Source: Plecoglossus altivelis
Lineage: Eukaryota > Chordata > Actinopteri > Osmeriformes > Plecoglossidae
NCBI GenBank assembly: GCA_036571765.1
Contig: BROE01000001.1
Location: forward strand, 4,622,254 to 4,686,253
Direction: 5' to 3'
Length of the DNA stretch: 64,000 nt
Shown here: piece by piece, positions 1 to 12,517 of the stretch
Layout: every line of letters begins with the position of its first letter
Numbering within the stretch: position 1 is the stretch's first letter
Position numbers and translations under genes: made by a program
Notes under the pieces: generated by a model
Seen by the model: the letters and a program-made list of their open reading frames with translations, nothing else
What the model was told of the DNA's origin: nothing
The model's database searches: none

Positions 1-6
1 CAGTCC

Positions 7-37
<31 letters not shown>

Positions 38-120
38 CATCTGCTCCACTGTTGACTCATCTACTTTTCTGCCTGTCTGTCTGTCTGTCTGTCTGTCTCT
101 CTGTCTCTCTGTCAGTCCGT
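1..120. repeat. (TCTG)n tetranucleotide microsatellite
   Basis: Two runs of TCTG/CTGT units (about 6-41 and 75-120) lie about 35 bases past the mbnl2 exon's donor, in its following intron. They are interrupted by unique sequence at 42-74. Confidence 0.9.
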
Positions 121-154
121 CTGTGAACCTAACAGTGACGCTGATGGTTCTCAC

Positions 155-328
155 CTTGAGGGAGTCGAAGCAAGCGATGACACGTCCGTTCTCCACCTGG
201 CAGCTTTTGGCTGGGTGGGCGAACTTACACTCCTGGTCGGTGCGCGAGCACGTGCCTCTCTGGAACTCCCGGCACACCTCCAACGTGAGCCACTTGGTGT
301 CCCGCATGTGGGCCATGTTCAACGCCAT
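155..328 (-). CDS. mbnl2: Muscleblind-like protein, first coding exon (partial gene)
   Basis: This exon encodes the N-terminal 58 residues of a muscleblind-like RNA-binding protein, which controls alternative splicing and RNA localisation. It begins MALNMAHMRDTKWLTLEVCR and contains a full CCCH zinc finger (C19-x7-C27-x6-C34-x3-H38). It ends IACFDSLK at the start of the second finger. The ATG is at 326-328. The exon ends in phase 0 at 155, followed on the minus strand by a GTGAG donor. The remaining exons lie beyond the left edge. The MALN start and overall wording fit Mbnl2 better than Mbnl1 or Mbnl3 from memory, so the paralogue call is an inference. The family call is secure. The 5'UTR probably continues to the right of 328 in the same exon. 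Confidence 0.93.
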
Positions 329-1030
329 GGCGGCCGGCCGATAATCCGGGGCGATGTGGGATGTGATAGATTGTGTGTGTGCGGAGACGGGGTAATCCAC
401 CATGTGCTACAGTTCTCGCTCACTTTGTCTGGCTCACGACAATCTCCAGGCAATTGTGAAGGGGAGACTAATATACAGTGTATGTGTGCGTCTCTGTGTG
501 TGTGTGTTACTGGGACATCTTCTTCCTATCTCCACAGCTCCAGCAGTCACGGTGCAGAGAGGATCAGACGGCACCAGGGTCCGTCTACACAGTTTCACAC
601 AGACAGCGATGCCAGGTGTTTGCCAGCAGGATCTGGTTTAAGCCAGACTTGACCCTTGTGAACGTAGAACCTGGATGAGGTTGACTGAGGTCAACTAGCG
701 CTGAGGGAGTTTGGGGGATGATCTGGGTGCTCAAGGTCTGGAGGTCTACAGTTCTGGAGGGTGGAGGGGAAAGGCGAGGTGCGGCGGAGCCAGATGAGGC
801 TGTTGATCGGTGGGGCAGCTGAGGCTGGGAAACTGGCTCCCTGGAGGTGGCGGTGAGGGCGGAGGACGATAGGGGAAAGCAGGTCTGGCTGCAGACGTAC
901 GTGGGGACGGTCAGGTGGATGGCTCTTGCCGTGATGGTTGCCGCGGCAGCAAGCGTGGAGTGGCGGGCTGGAGCGAGGAGCAGAGTTCAGGCTCTATAAG
1001 CGGGTTGAAGCTGCAGCAGACGTCAGGGAA
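329..1030 (-). promoter_or_regulatory. Probable 5'UTR and proximal upstream region of mbnl2
   Basis: This stretch directly precedes the mbnl2 start codon on the minus strand and is clearly richer in G+C than the DNA to its right. It has no plausible protein-coding exon. Vertebrate muscleblind genes commonly carry long 5'UTR sequence in the exon that holds the ATG, so part of this is likely transcribed. The true exon boundary cannot be placed from sequence alone. Confidence 0.4.
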
Positions 1031-4000
1031 GACACTTCTGGAGAGAGAGAGATAGAGATAAATAGAGAGAGGGAGAGATAGAGAAGGAGAGATGGAGAGA
1101 GAGGGAGGGAGGGAGAGAGTTAGAAAGAAAGAAATGCAAACAGAGAGGAGGTATGTTTAGCAATGTCACCACATTTCTCAACTGTTTCTTTTAACCTGAT
1201 TTATCTTATTCATTCCTCATCCCACTACCGTCTCTAAGCACGCATAATGGACTTCAATCTTGTGCTCCAGTCATGGAACAGCTATGCAGCTGTGGGAACC
1301 AATAATATGTAAAAATGTCTGCAATGCATGGGTGTCTGCTAAAACAAACACAACCTTCACCCTCCCTGCACTCCAACACACACACACACACACAAACACA
1401 CATTCATTACCCCATGCCAAACACACACTAACACGCTCACCCCAGACAAAACCTGTACAAAGCGGCCTTTCACAACTTTCCACCTCTTCTGGTTGGCCCA
1501 TAAACACCAAATCAAATCCCATATCACTTACAGTGGAGCCCTGCAAACCCAACCGAGGCAAATCTGTTTAAAAAGAAAAAGAAACAGGGACGGACAGAAA
1601 GAAAGAAAGAAAAGCAAAGCAAGAGGAAGGGCCACACAAGAAACAGGAGAGAGGACGTTTGGGGAGAACCGGAGGGAGAACTGGAGGGAGAACCGGGGGG
1701 GAGAACCGGAGGGAGGGCAGGGCAAGGGGAGGGCTCACTTCCTGCACTGAGAAGCAGTGCGCAAGCAGGGACCAATCAGAGCAAGCTGAGCTGCAGCAAC
1801 ATTCTGGGCTGACAGCCAGGTGAGGGGAGGAGCCAGAGAACGGTTGACCTGCGCTGACTGCCATCAGAGAGGGGGGCGGGGGGGGGGAGGAAAAAGAGAT
1901 AGCAATGTGAAGTGTGCAAGAGAGAGGAGAGAGGAAGAAGAGAGAGAAAAAAATACAGAGAATGATAGACCGACAGAGAGAGAGAGAGAGAGAGACCGAC
2001 CGACCGACAGACAGACAGGCATAGAGAGAGAGACAGACAGACAGACACAGAGAGGGAGACTAGGCCTATCTAATCACTTTTCCTGCCATGACAACTATCT
2101 GATTCCTGGAAGCAGACCATAATAACTAAGGACGATGAATCTCCCTCTCCTTACGCAATCGATATTTCACAACGAATCAAGTAGGTTCTTGCTCATTGAG
2201 GGCTTAATCCTCCTCCGTCGTGTGCAGAACTCGCTCCCTTACGTTCGCCAGGGGAAGCTGGGCTGGTACACAGCAGATTTCCACACAGCTCGTTTGAATT
2301 CGGCATGTGAAAAGGCAAACAGCACCCAAAGCGGGACCTGGCGGTTCGTGAGAGGAATTTGACTGATTTGCAAACCCCGGAGCTTAGCCCTCCTCTTATC
2401 ACAAGGGCAGGGTAACGCACCACACCCTGCAGAGAGACACAAGGCTCCTGGAAACACCTTCTATGATCTCAGTGCCGCTGGGCACTGCCAGACACTGCTG
2501 TGTAACCCCCAATGTCGGGCTTCACAGTTCTTTGTTACTCAGACTGCCTGGCAACACACGGTATCTTCCTGGCTCCGCTCTACGGAGCGATGGATACTTT
2601 CCGATTTCTGCTAAACTGTCGTGGCTTCACCCCAAATGACCTCCGAGAGTTGAGAAGAAATAGCCCAAGCTTGTGAAAGAGACCTTTGGACCATGAAGTC
2701 ATAGAGCAGCGCACACACACTGCAAGACGTACACTTGCACGCACGCGCACCCACGCACACACACTACACACTGTTAGATTTGTAGGAGAATAAAGTAAAA
2801 GCCAAAAATGGAACGGAAATGGAAACATCCATTTTTTAATATTTGTTCCAGAGCTGAATTCGAAATTTGCCACACTTTCATCTATATGCTACAAATTAAA
2901 ATTGATTAGACCTTCTCGTGATTAATACAAAAGGAACATTTGAAAAGACATCAACATCCTTGAGGCACGTTTAAAAATGTGTACTCTTTAGGGAGTGTAT
3001 CAGTCTTCGAGTGAAAGATCTCTGTGCCCTGGGATGATCATTTCTTAATGGGCCTGTCGTATCAGTATAGTGGCATGTCATGACATGGGCATATTTCTTT
3101 CTTCACATCACCACTTTCATCATTCATCTACCTGTCAACCCCTCCCAGATTCCTCTTTAGGAACTGCGAATCAAGGTGCGATTCAAACGGTTCCCATATC
3201 ACTGTATCGTGTTCAGGGCCACCTCCAAGTAAACTGTTTCAGATGGAGGCCTGTTTAAATCAGCCATGGAATGCATCTTCTATTGTTAAACATTTAGGCT
3301 TGCACAGACACACTCCCTGGATGACTTCCCTCCCCCCATCTCCCCCCTTCCCCCATCTCCCCCCTTCCCCCTTCTCTGCTCTCCATCCTTCTGTCTCTGT
3401 GGCCTCAATATGCCTGTCTGGAGCGTTGTGTCCCAGCAGTGTTAGCAGCAGAGGCTGGCCTCGCTGGGCCCCGTGCTTGGTGCAAGGTCATTGGGAATGG
3501 AAGGAAGATGCGGGCGGAGGGGGTGGGGGGGGTGGGACAGAGGTAGAGAAGGAGGATGGGTCTGAGGAAGCAGAGAGACACAGAGGAAGAGAGAAACAGA
3601 AGAATCGAAGAACCTATAGAGAGTACCGACCCAGGTAGATGCGGGGTGGACGAGAGAAGCGTGGTTGGACGGTGGGACGGCTGAAAAGAGACCGGGACGG
3701 GTTTGTGAGAGAGAAAACGGTCAGAGACGCATTCTGTCCTCCGCAAAACAGACCACGTCGCAGGGCCATGACCGGACTGGCAGAGGACGAAGCTTCCTGG
3801 TCACCTGACACCATGCGCCTCGACCCGTCTGATCACAGCCTCATCTCTGAGGATCCATGCGCCTCGACCCGTCCGATCACAGCCTCGTCTCTGACGATCC
3901 ATGCGCCGCAGGAAGCAGACCGAGCTTCTCAAACAACCTTGACGAGCGTAAACTTATCAAACGATAAACGCTTGTGTGCAGACACACATACGTGTGCGCG

Positions 4001-4680
4001 CGCGCGCACGAACACAAAATGCGCCCGCACGCACTGTCAGAACTTATCAATCGAGAGTCATCAAACTAAATGTTTGCTTTGTCCTTGATAATGCCTGATT
4101 CCAAACTGGTTTTGGAGAAGCAAATGTAATGCTTGCACTCTGCACTTCTGTTTTATTGTCGATGACCCCGTTGAAAAGTGCTCAGGCTCAGAAAGGTCCG
4201 CATAAAGTTCAGCCAAGAAACAGGCTGTCGCCATTTAGACTAACAACTGGCTGCTTGCCGTTAGCAAGACAGAGGGTGTGGTTCGTGTTCGCAATGAGAC
4301 TTCCTGAAGAATGGCTCCAAGCTGCAGGATTAGCTTAGCATAGGTTGACGGGACGGAGCTTAGCATAGCAACCTATCGAACCGACCCCAGCTATCTAACC
4401 CATTCCAGCATTGCACAGCGGGAGCTTGCACTAAGTCTTAGGTGACCCCACCTGCGCTAGCATTTAACAAAGCAAATATTGGTAGTTCAACAGCCAATGA
4501 GCTCAGGTTCCAATTTAAAAAAAAAGAAAGAATGGAGCGAAAACAACCCTCTCAGAAAATGCATGATTTGAAGAACCGCGAATGAGTTGTCTCGTCTGCA
4601 ATAAAAAGGTAAGGACACAGCAGATAGGGTGTTTCACGTGGCCGAATGCTTTCAGATGTGGTGGTTTCAGCATATTGACG

Positions 4681-4717
<37 letters not shown>

Positions 4718-6899
4718 GAAGGCTGTGTGCTGAGAGAGACAGGTCATCACTAGAGGACGTTGCAGGAAACGCAACACCGCAAGTCTGGCCTGATCATCCT
4801 GGCTCGGAATATCAGACATCAATATCGCCCTCTCTAACCCTTAACGTACACCTCTACGTATATACACACACGTGTACACGTGCACATACTGTGCGGGATC
4901 CACACGCACACGCAAGGACACATGCGAGCACCCATGTGACCCTCACGCGTGCACTCCCTTAAACAGCCTTGCATCTCTGTCAACCTTGTTTTTGCCATGA
5001 TACACAGCAATACATCCCAGAGTAAACAGCGTTTCCTTGACAACAGCCTTTCTCATGCTGTTACCTTGCGGAAAGACACAGAAACGTAGAGGAGAAGAAG
5101 GCAACGACTAGGGTAACAATACACACACGCGCACACACAGGAACATTATTATCATCATCAACTACATTTCTTAAGAGAGGTGACATGGGGTTCTGTGATT
5201 GGTTAGTGAAAGACGGTATGTGGTTAGAGACAACAAACAACATCTATTCATCGACAGCACCGAGAGCAAACTTTTGCAGACAATGGCATCTGTTATGTGG
5301 CTCAAACCAACCAACCAACCAACACGCACACACACACACACACACGCACACACACAGCCTTCACTCCATGCAGTCTGTTTAAACTGCTGTGAATGTATAA
5401 CTGTGTGTGTCCATGTGTGGCAGTGTGTGTGTGTCTTTGTGTGCGCGCACACGTGTGTGTGAGTGAGAGAGAGAGGGGGGGGGGAGAAAGAAGAAGAACA
5501 GGGAGAAAGAGATAGTGTTTGTTGATGTGTGTGTGACAGCGTGTTTGGCAGAATGTGCGCGAGTGCGTTTATGCTTGACAGGGTGTGTGTGTGCGGATGT
5601 GTTAAACTCCACGGAATCACTGAGTATAATGGCTGGCCTTATGGTCTAATGAGAAGGCCATCGGCTCTGATTTACACACCATCTCCCTGGCTTGGCAATC
5701 GTGGTCACACATACACACACGTACATACGTACACACACATGCAGACACACAAACGTATATACACACACAAAGATGTGTGAGGTCTCTAGACCTGTCTACA
5801 TTCTCATGGTTGGTTAAAAGGCTTTGGAAACTCTCATAAACAAGCTCGTTAAGTTTGTAATCCATAATGCTGAGTCATCGTACAGTATATACCTGTATCC
5901 CATGATGAATTTGGCCAATCGCGACAGAGAGAATTTTTTCAAATGGACAAATCCATAAACAGTCCCAAAGCGAGCAAGAGAGGGTGAGAACAGGGCAGAG
6001 GACGATAATGAGGGGGAGGACACAGAGCGAAAGCTATCATTAAAAGTTCCAGCCTTCTGTCTCTGGACGTGAATGGGTCTAGGATGTGTGGGGTTTACTG
6101 CTGAGACATGCAGGGGCAGATGCAAGGGTCCAGCCAAACAATAACAGGGTTGGTGTTGATACACACACACACACACACCTTCACATACAGACACAGGTAC
6201 GGATGTGTGGCCCTCTCTCCATCAGAATCGATTCCTCACAGTTGGGATGCCCTACAGTACAGAAAACATAATTTCATTCACTGCACCAAAGGCAATTCTT
6301 AACCTGCTAGCATGCTTGTCGCAGCCCATTGAAGTCAAGTCGATTACCTCTGACCTCGTTTAGATGATGGAGTCATAAACTAATATTAACTCCAGGTTAT
6401 CTATGGTAAAGTGTGTGAAAGCCTGCATTGCATTTGGTACAGGGGCGTGTGGTGTGATGCTGGTAGTAGGGTAGCAGCTACCATGCTTGTATCACCTCAG
6501 TAGTGAAGGATCAAGCTGTCAGCAAGACCATCTCACACTCCTAATCCTAGCCTGAGGGGGGATCCCAGACACAGGGGAGCACACACACACACACACAGTT
6601 ACAGACACACACACAAGTAGACACACGTGTACGTATACGTGCACATGTGTGTGAGAGCGCCTATGTGTGCGCGCGTGCGCGCACGTATCTGTGTCACCAA
6701 GTGCCTACTCAGACATAAGCACACGAGAAAAGGAAAACCAGGGGAGAGAGCGAGCTGATCTGATAAATGATCATCCTCTCCGTGCTCCAAACTCCCTCCA
6801 CACTGTCTATCTGCATTCTCCACTGATCCACTGTCCTTTGATCACTCATTTACCGTACAGTTAGACCGTCCATCGACGAGTGTGTCTAAGGGCTGAGCA

Positions 6900-6934
<35 letters not shown>

Positions 6935-8346
6935 GTGTGCGCGAGCGAGCGCTCCTGTCTAGGCCACTCTAAAACCTCTAACTCATAACAACAACATTCC
7001 TCATCCTCGCCTCAACCAAGGGGAGGAGAGGATGGGAGAGGAGACAGGAGACGAGAGGTGACTAAGCCTAAGGACATTCAAACGAACGCCCATTGGTTTC
7101 AAACGGTTCTCTTCAGATTACCACTTGTCTGACACAGATGTGCTTCAGTCATAGTTTGTAGAACCACAGACCTCGGGTCTAGTTCCACAGTCAAGCTCCT
7201 GCACCTAACACTTGGCTTCCATTTTTTTTAACGATCTATTCAGTGTAATTTCAGACAGTGTAAACAAAATTCCGTTGCTTCGCAGCACAAATAAACGCTC
7301 AGAGACCGTTTTCAGAAAGTACTCACCGAGACGGTTTGAGACCTTTCAGATCTCGAAATCTCTTAAAGTAGAAGAAAGTGGGAAACAACTTACTTTGACA
7401 TGGGTCAATCGTCACGTAAAAAATCCTCCATTCACTGCGAATGTCTCTCTTTCTTTCTGTGCGTCCCTCTCTTCTCCTCCCTTACTTTCCTAGTGACTCC
7501 CTCTCTGTCTGACACACACACAAACACTCACACACACGCAGGGCAGACAGAGACACCCTCTCACACACTCTCTCCTCCTGCGACCCGGAATGTTTGGCAG
7601 CTCCTACTGTACTGAAATACAGGGCACGCCATATATGGTCGTGGCAGCTTCACATGTCACCTAAAATTTACATGCAGCAGGCGGGGAGTTCACCTTACGG
7701 AGCGCACACGCGCACACAAGTTCACACACACGCATGCCCAATTCCCGCTGATCTCTTGGGCTGACGCGATGGGGGCGAAAGGGGAGAGCGAGCTGCGAAA
7801 CGTGGGGTTTTATGAGTTCCTAGTTAACCAATTGCTAGTCAGATTGTGCTCTTCCATGCTCAGCCTTGAGTCAGACATGGGGAATGGAGGTTGAGTGGGC
7901 GAACTATTGATCCACCTCAGTGCTTCCTGGAACAACCGCTGGTTGGTCTCTGTACACACAGACCCACACCCACCTTCACACATACACACACACACCCGCA
8001 CAGAGAAATCTTGCTGCAATGAGAGCTAGGCTCAGGAACTAAGGACTATTGTGTGACCTTCCGTTTTCAGTCTGGAATGTGCTTTGCTGCCTCAAAGAGT
8101 GTGTGTGTGTGACAGTGATAAAGACAAGCCATAACAAACATACATTAAGCCAGTACTCTGCACTCAGAACAAACGCAGACATGAGACAGCTATGATGCCT
8201 TGGTGTGTCTGTCTTCAACACACACGTACACCCTGACTTCTAAAAGTCCAGACAGCAACAGACAGACAGAGAACAATCTAGAGAGAAGGGAAAAAACGAA
8301 TCAGAGGGAAAGAGATGGAGAGAGCGAGAGATACGGAGAGAGGGAT

Positions 8347-8385
<39 letters not shown>

Positions 8386-8459
8386 CAAGAAGAGGGAGAG
8401 CAAGAGAGTAGAAGAGAGAGAGACGGAAGGAAATCCTTACCTCTCACATCGCTGTTGGG
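1031..8459. other. Intergenic or intronic DNA, microsatellite-rich, no gene seen
   Basis: No open frame here resembles a known protein or has exon-like splice signals; the short ORFs are low-complexity translations. The stretch holds GA-rich tracts (1040-1115, 1920-2060, 4684-4715, 8300-8430), CA/GT runs (1377-1400, 5330-5358, 6586-6597, 6901-6920), a C-rich tract (3330-3372), and a 44-bp tandem repeat at 3811-3910. If mbnl2 has a distant noncoding first exon, this is its intron. Confidence 0.6.
3811..3910. repeat. 44-bp tandem repeat, 2.3 copies
   Basis: The unit starting CCATGCGCCTCGACCCGTC is seen at 3811, 3855 and, truncated, at 3899. The first two copies differ at only a few positions, so the duplication is fairly recent. 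Confidence 0.9.
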
Positions 8460-8791
8460 ATTGTGCGCCTATCCGCGTGTCTGTTGACAGTGTGTGTGTG
8501 CGTGTGTGTTCAGACAGGCTGCGACAGCAGAGCCCCAGGCACCGGCTGGACCATTCTCAGGCAGGCAGAGCACAGCGAGCAAGAGAACCAGCAGAAGAGA
8601 GCACGAGCGAGCGAATGAATCAGCAGCAGCAGACGACCGGAGGAGCCTGACAGACTGTAGGACTACGTGTGTGTGTTGGGTACGAGCGCGCGCACGCCCG
8701 CGCGTGTGTGTAGTGCTGCGTTGGCTCCTTGCGCTAGTGTCTCTCCCCTCCCTTCGTTCCCTGTAGCGGCAGGGCTATGCTGTGCTGAGCT

Positions 8792-8823
<32 letters not shown>

Positions 8824-8870
8824 GATCTGTCTGGGTTCTGGTCTGCTCTCGCTGGGCGGCAGTAGCAACA
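8460..8870. promoter_or_regulatory. CpG-rich patch, candidate upstream promoter or noncoding exon
   Basis: This is the most CpG-rich stretch between the mbnl2 exon and the small gene at 22.98 kb, with several CGCG and GCGC blocks and a CAG cluster near 8618-8632. It is followed to the right by a long purine/pyrimidine tract ending at 9225. The combination resembles a vertebrate promoter and could be an alternative start of the leftward mbnl2 gene. No splice donor or conserved exon could be confirmed. Confidence 0.25.
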
Positions 8871-8877
8871 GCTGTGG

Positions 8878-9151
8878 AGGAGGAGGAGAAACAGGGGAGG
8901 AGAAAGGGAGGGAGGGAGGGAGGGAGGAGGAAGGGAGGGAGGGAGGAGGGCTGGGAGGAGTGGTGAGAAGGAGGGAGGGGAGGAGTGGAGAGAAGGAGCA
9001 AGAGAAGGAGGAGAAGCGTGCAGGACTGACAGTATTTAACAGATTTCCTTCTGAAGCTCCTTTCTTTCATTCTGTCTTTCGTTCTTTCTTTCATTCTTTC
9101 TCTCTTTCTTTATCACTCTATCTTCCTTTCTCGTACTCTCTCTTTCTCTCT

Positions 9152-9225
<74 letters not shown>
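8878..9225. repeat. GGGA-rich and (TC)n low-complexity block
   Basis: A G/A-rich stretch with GGGA repeats (8878-9010) is followed by TTTC/TC-rich sequence that becomes a pure (TC)n dinucleotide repeat of more than 30 units at about 9159-9225. Confidence 0.95.
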
Positions 9226-9229
<4 letters not shown>

Positions 9230-9622
9230 GAATCCAGTTGGCCACGCCCCTAAAACCAACACCAGGAAGTGGGTCTCTGGTTCGGCCACACTATCCCTCT
9301 CACTCCAATAGGAGGAAATGAGAAAGGGATACAGAGAGAAAAGGAGGGATAAATAGTTTAGAAAGAGGGAAAAGGAAAAAAGAGAAAGAGAAAAGAGGGG
9401 TGAATAGATACATCAAAGATGTATTGAAATCAAATAAAAAAATTAATGGATGACAAGAGAGGAAATATCAACAAGTGACAGTGTTGGTATGGACCTGGGA
9501 AGAATTTAAAGATGATGGGGAAAAGAAGAATTAATTATAGAAGAACGAGGCAAGGTTGGGACAAATTGGGCCTGACTGTTCTCCTGAACTCTGCTGCCCT
9601 CCCACACTACATCTGCACGCAT

Positions 9623-9688
<66 letters not shown>
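9623..9688. repeat. (AC)n microsatellite, about 32 units
   Basis: This is a nearly perfect AC dinucleotide run, the longest uninterrupted CA repeat in the window. Confidence 0.97.
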
Positions 9689-9690
<2 letters not shown>

Positions 9691-9699
9691 GCTGGTCTG

Positions 9700-12397
9700 C
9701 GCTAGCCTGGTCTTGTCACTAGCAGTATAGAATAAAGCCTCCCACTTTAATGTCTGCCGCAAAAATCTCAACTCCCTGCACCCCTCCCTGCACCCCACAC
9801 CCGACACTGAAAACAGACCCGAGGAAATGCTCAAAGGATTTGAGAGGATTTGGCCATCTTTCTACCTCTGGAGAGGCTGGGCTGCTCAGAAGTTCTGCTC
9901 ATTCCTGGATCAGGGCCTTGATGCTGCAATATCCGGCCGACATGGAGGCCCAGCCTCTCTGGTATCTACATGACACCTTGCAGCTAACATCTACCTCCCC
10001 CCCGGCTCCCACACACACACACACCCACAGACTCACACTCACACACACAAGACACACACTCATTGGACATTATTAGCTGTGAGTCTAGAAAATGACTCCC
10101 AGGTTGCTGGTGGCATCCCTTTATTGCAACTTGACAGTTCTAAACAGCATTTCTTTAGCAGTTGCGATGCAAATAATCTCTCCCTGCAAGCCCAGTTCCA
10201 CCTCCGATTATGGTGTCGTGACAAAGGATGCACCTTCAGAGTCTTTCGCTAAAACACAACAGCGTGAACACACACCTGATCTACCTGTGAAGTCAGTTTT
10301 GTCCCTCCCCCTTCTTTATGTTCCTCTATCCTTTCTCCAAGTTCCTTGCAGGGGGTCAGAGGTCACCTTCACCGGTGGAGAAACCTCACGCTCCACCTCA
10401 CCGGGAGAGTGGCAGCTCTCTGTTCCCCTTTGACTAGCACCTCTCCTAACCTGTCCTCTGGAATAGGTGCACTACAGTCAGTCTTTCATTTCCTGTGGTA
10501 CAGTCGTTTCATCCTTCTGATATGAAACATGATTCCCTTAACGCTCTTTGCCCCGTGACCCTATGAACACGGACCCAACCCCATCCCCCCTCCCTCTCTC
10601 ACTCGTCTTCATTCGTTTCTCTTTCCCTCTCGTTCATCCTAGCTTTCGCGCTCTCCAGCTCCCTTTCTCTTTCTTTCTTTCCCTCGCCCTCTTTCTCGCG
10701 TCACCCCTCCCTGGCTTTCTCACCAGTGACTTCACCTCAGGACTGGTGATAATTCCTCTCTAATTGATGCGCGGCCTCAATCATGGGTGATAATCTCTCC
10801 AAAAACATCCACAGCGTAGTGAAGGATCCCCAACACGCCTCCCTCATGCCACTCCCTATACCGGGGTAAACATCTCGCTCGCTCTCTCTGTCTTTCTCTT
10901 CAAGTGTGACAACTCCAAATCAACAGCACAGTCTGGACAGTTGAATGCGACAGCCAGTGCAGATAGAGTTGTGTAATGTGTTTACCACATGTAAGACTGG
11001 TTACCAGCCAGGTCACCCTGACCGGGGTGATTGGGGGTGAAGGATCGGGGGTGAGGGGTTGGGGGGGGAGGAGGGAGGGGCGTAGGCGGAGACTCGCCCG
11101 GGAGGAACGGAGTGATTGATGCCGCTCCGCCTCCATCCGAGACACATTAAAAAGCTTTCCTGAGATCTGGGCTCGCTGTGAAACTCAGACTCTGACGTGG
11201 AATTTCCTCTGTTTCTCAGTCTCCCGCTCTCTCTCTCTCCGTCTCTCTTTCTTTCTCTCTCTCTGCAGCTGACATCACACCTATACAGAACGCACACCAT
11301 CGTTCTTTCTCTCTTTTTCACTATCTCACACCTTCGCCTTCTCTCTCTCGAGAACCCCCCAGTAATAAAAGGATTATTTCGACGTCAGGTCGTTATTCAT
11401 TTCCTATTTCCTTCCATGTTCTCTTCTTCCGTTTCTCGCTCTTCCTCGCCCTCTCTGTCACTTGGTTTCGACTCCTTTCAATGTTTCCGTAGTGGAGTAA
11501 ACACTTCAAAGCCCACAGCATGAAGGAAACAGCAAAGTCAGTGAATAAAATACATTAAAAACCAAATCAGGCACATGCTGTCTTTCTCCATTCTCTCTCT
11601 TGTCCAATGACTTCATTTGGATTCTCTGCATTTCCCTTTGTGTCCTTAGGGTCTGCCAGTCTCTGTGATGCAACATCCATTTGATATTTAAACTACAGGT
11701 ACGACATTCAGAACACAGTTTAATGGCTCCCAACTGTCGGTTTACCTGAAAATATAATGCTTTGGATGACATTTTCCACACTCAGTGTTTGTGAAGTCAA
11801 ACCTCTTCATTAGAAGTCCTGATAACCAGTTTATGACCTGACTGTTTATTCTGTGACATCAACCTGATCTCTTTTCACACCAGCGTTCCTCTTCTCCTCT
11901 TCCCCTTTTTTTTGCTCTTCCTCTACAAAGAGTGATTACAATACTGGACAGTAAGTTGGAGAGTTTCTCTTGAGTGCACTTAGCGTCAGGTAGCCCCAGA
12001 TGAGGCCAGACGGGCATCAGAAAGTCTTTCAGCACGAGGAACGTGTCTACAACAGGAAGAGCCACGCTGCGGTTGAGAAACTGTAGCTTGCCGCATTGCT
12101 AATTCCGTTTTCGAAATGAGGCGGGCGGTGGTTGTGTGTGAACGTTAACTGATAGAGAACAGGATGAAGTGTTCGTGTTTGCGTGTGTACGCGCCCGTTT
12201 GTGTGTGTGCGCGTCTGCATGTTGATGTGTGCGCGTGTAAAAGCACCCAATCACTCAAAACCGTAACAAGTGCGACCTAGTCAGAGGAAACTAACTGAAG
12301 CTGCTGAGCTGTCAATCATCCTGCTCATCCATAACTTTCACTGTTTCAATTTCAATTTTTTTCTATCGCTCAAGTTCTTTCTTTATTTCTTCGTCTC

Positions 12398-12447
<50 letters not shown>

Positions 12448-12486
12448 ACTCCCTTTCTCCCTCTCTCTCTCTTTCTCTCTCACTCA

Positions 12487-12517
<31 letters not shown>

